Below are positions 63,752 to 64,000 of a stretch of DNA of 64,000 nt, piece by piece. Positions within the stretch are counted from its first letter, which is position 1. The number at the start of each line of letters is the position of its first letter. Origin of the DNA: Lapillicoccus sp. (GTDB lineage: Bacteria; Actinomycetota; Actinomycetes; Actinomycetales; Dermatophilaceae). The notes under the pieces are model-generated. The model was not told where the DNA came from. It did not search any database and saw nothing but the letters and a program-made list of their open reading frames with translations. The translations under genes and the position numbers were made by a program. The DNA lies in the NCBI RefSeq assembly GCF_025353065.1, contig NZ_JANXRJ010000052.1:54718-118717 (forward strand). The letters run 5' to 3'.

Positions 63752-63921
63752 GGTGGGACCCCTCTCAGGAATGCCTCAGGCCTGCGCCCCCCACGGGTGA
63801 TCCGCCATGGGGTTGCGGCGATGGCAGCCGTTCGAGGGACCGATTTCGGACGTTCGTCCGCCGTGCGATAAGGTTCCACTCGCTCTTCCACCGGGTTGTC
63901 CGACCGGCCGGAGGGGTGCCA

Positions 63922-63995
<74 letters not shown>

Positions 63996-64000
63996 CCGAA

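Overview
High-GC (about 70%+) actinobacterial chromosomal segment; gene order and protein features look Intrasporangiaceae-like (inference). The backbone is conserved: a fatty-acid module (TetR/ACAD // thiolase/FabG-like/MaoC), thrS, HIT-pgsA-PatA-PimA, pdxS, pdxT-yebC-ruvCAB, yajC-secD-secF-apt-relA, DUF349-cyclophilin-MBL-hisS, ald-xerD-parA-scpA-scpB-rluB-tyrA-cmk-plsC-der, and a tRNA-Pro at the right edge. Accessory genes interrupt it: an SGNH hydrolase plus XdhC-like pair after thrS; a region at about 18-28 kb with a Tat-exported multicopper oxidase (split by an in-frame TAG), a polytopic membrane protein, an exported IPT/beta-propeller protein, a SARP/BTAD regulator and a NarL-type two-component pair; and a block between pdxS and pdxT (SDR, XRE, MarR, kynureninase, APC permease). 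The least-explained signals are at DNA level: (1) a strongly over-represented heptamer GGCATAC/GTATGCC, read in several frames including with the rare ATA codon and also forming intergenic inverted pairs; (2) several families of 70-80 bp long-inverted-repeat elements at gene 3' ends, some supplying the C-terminal codons and stop codon of the upstream gene. No CRISPR array, prophage or intact IS element was seen. All counts are by eye.
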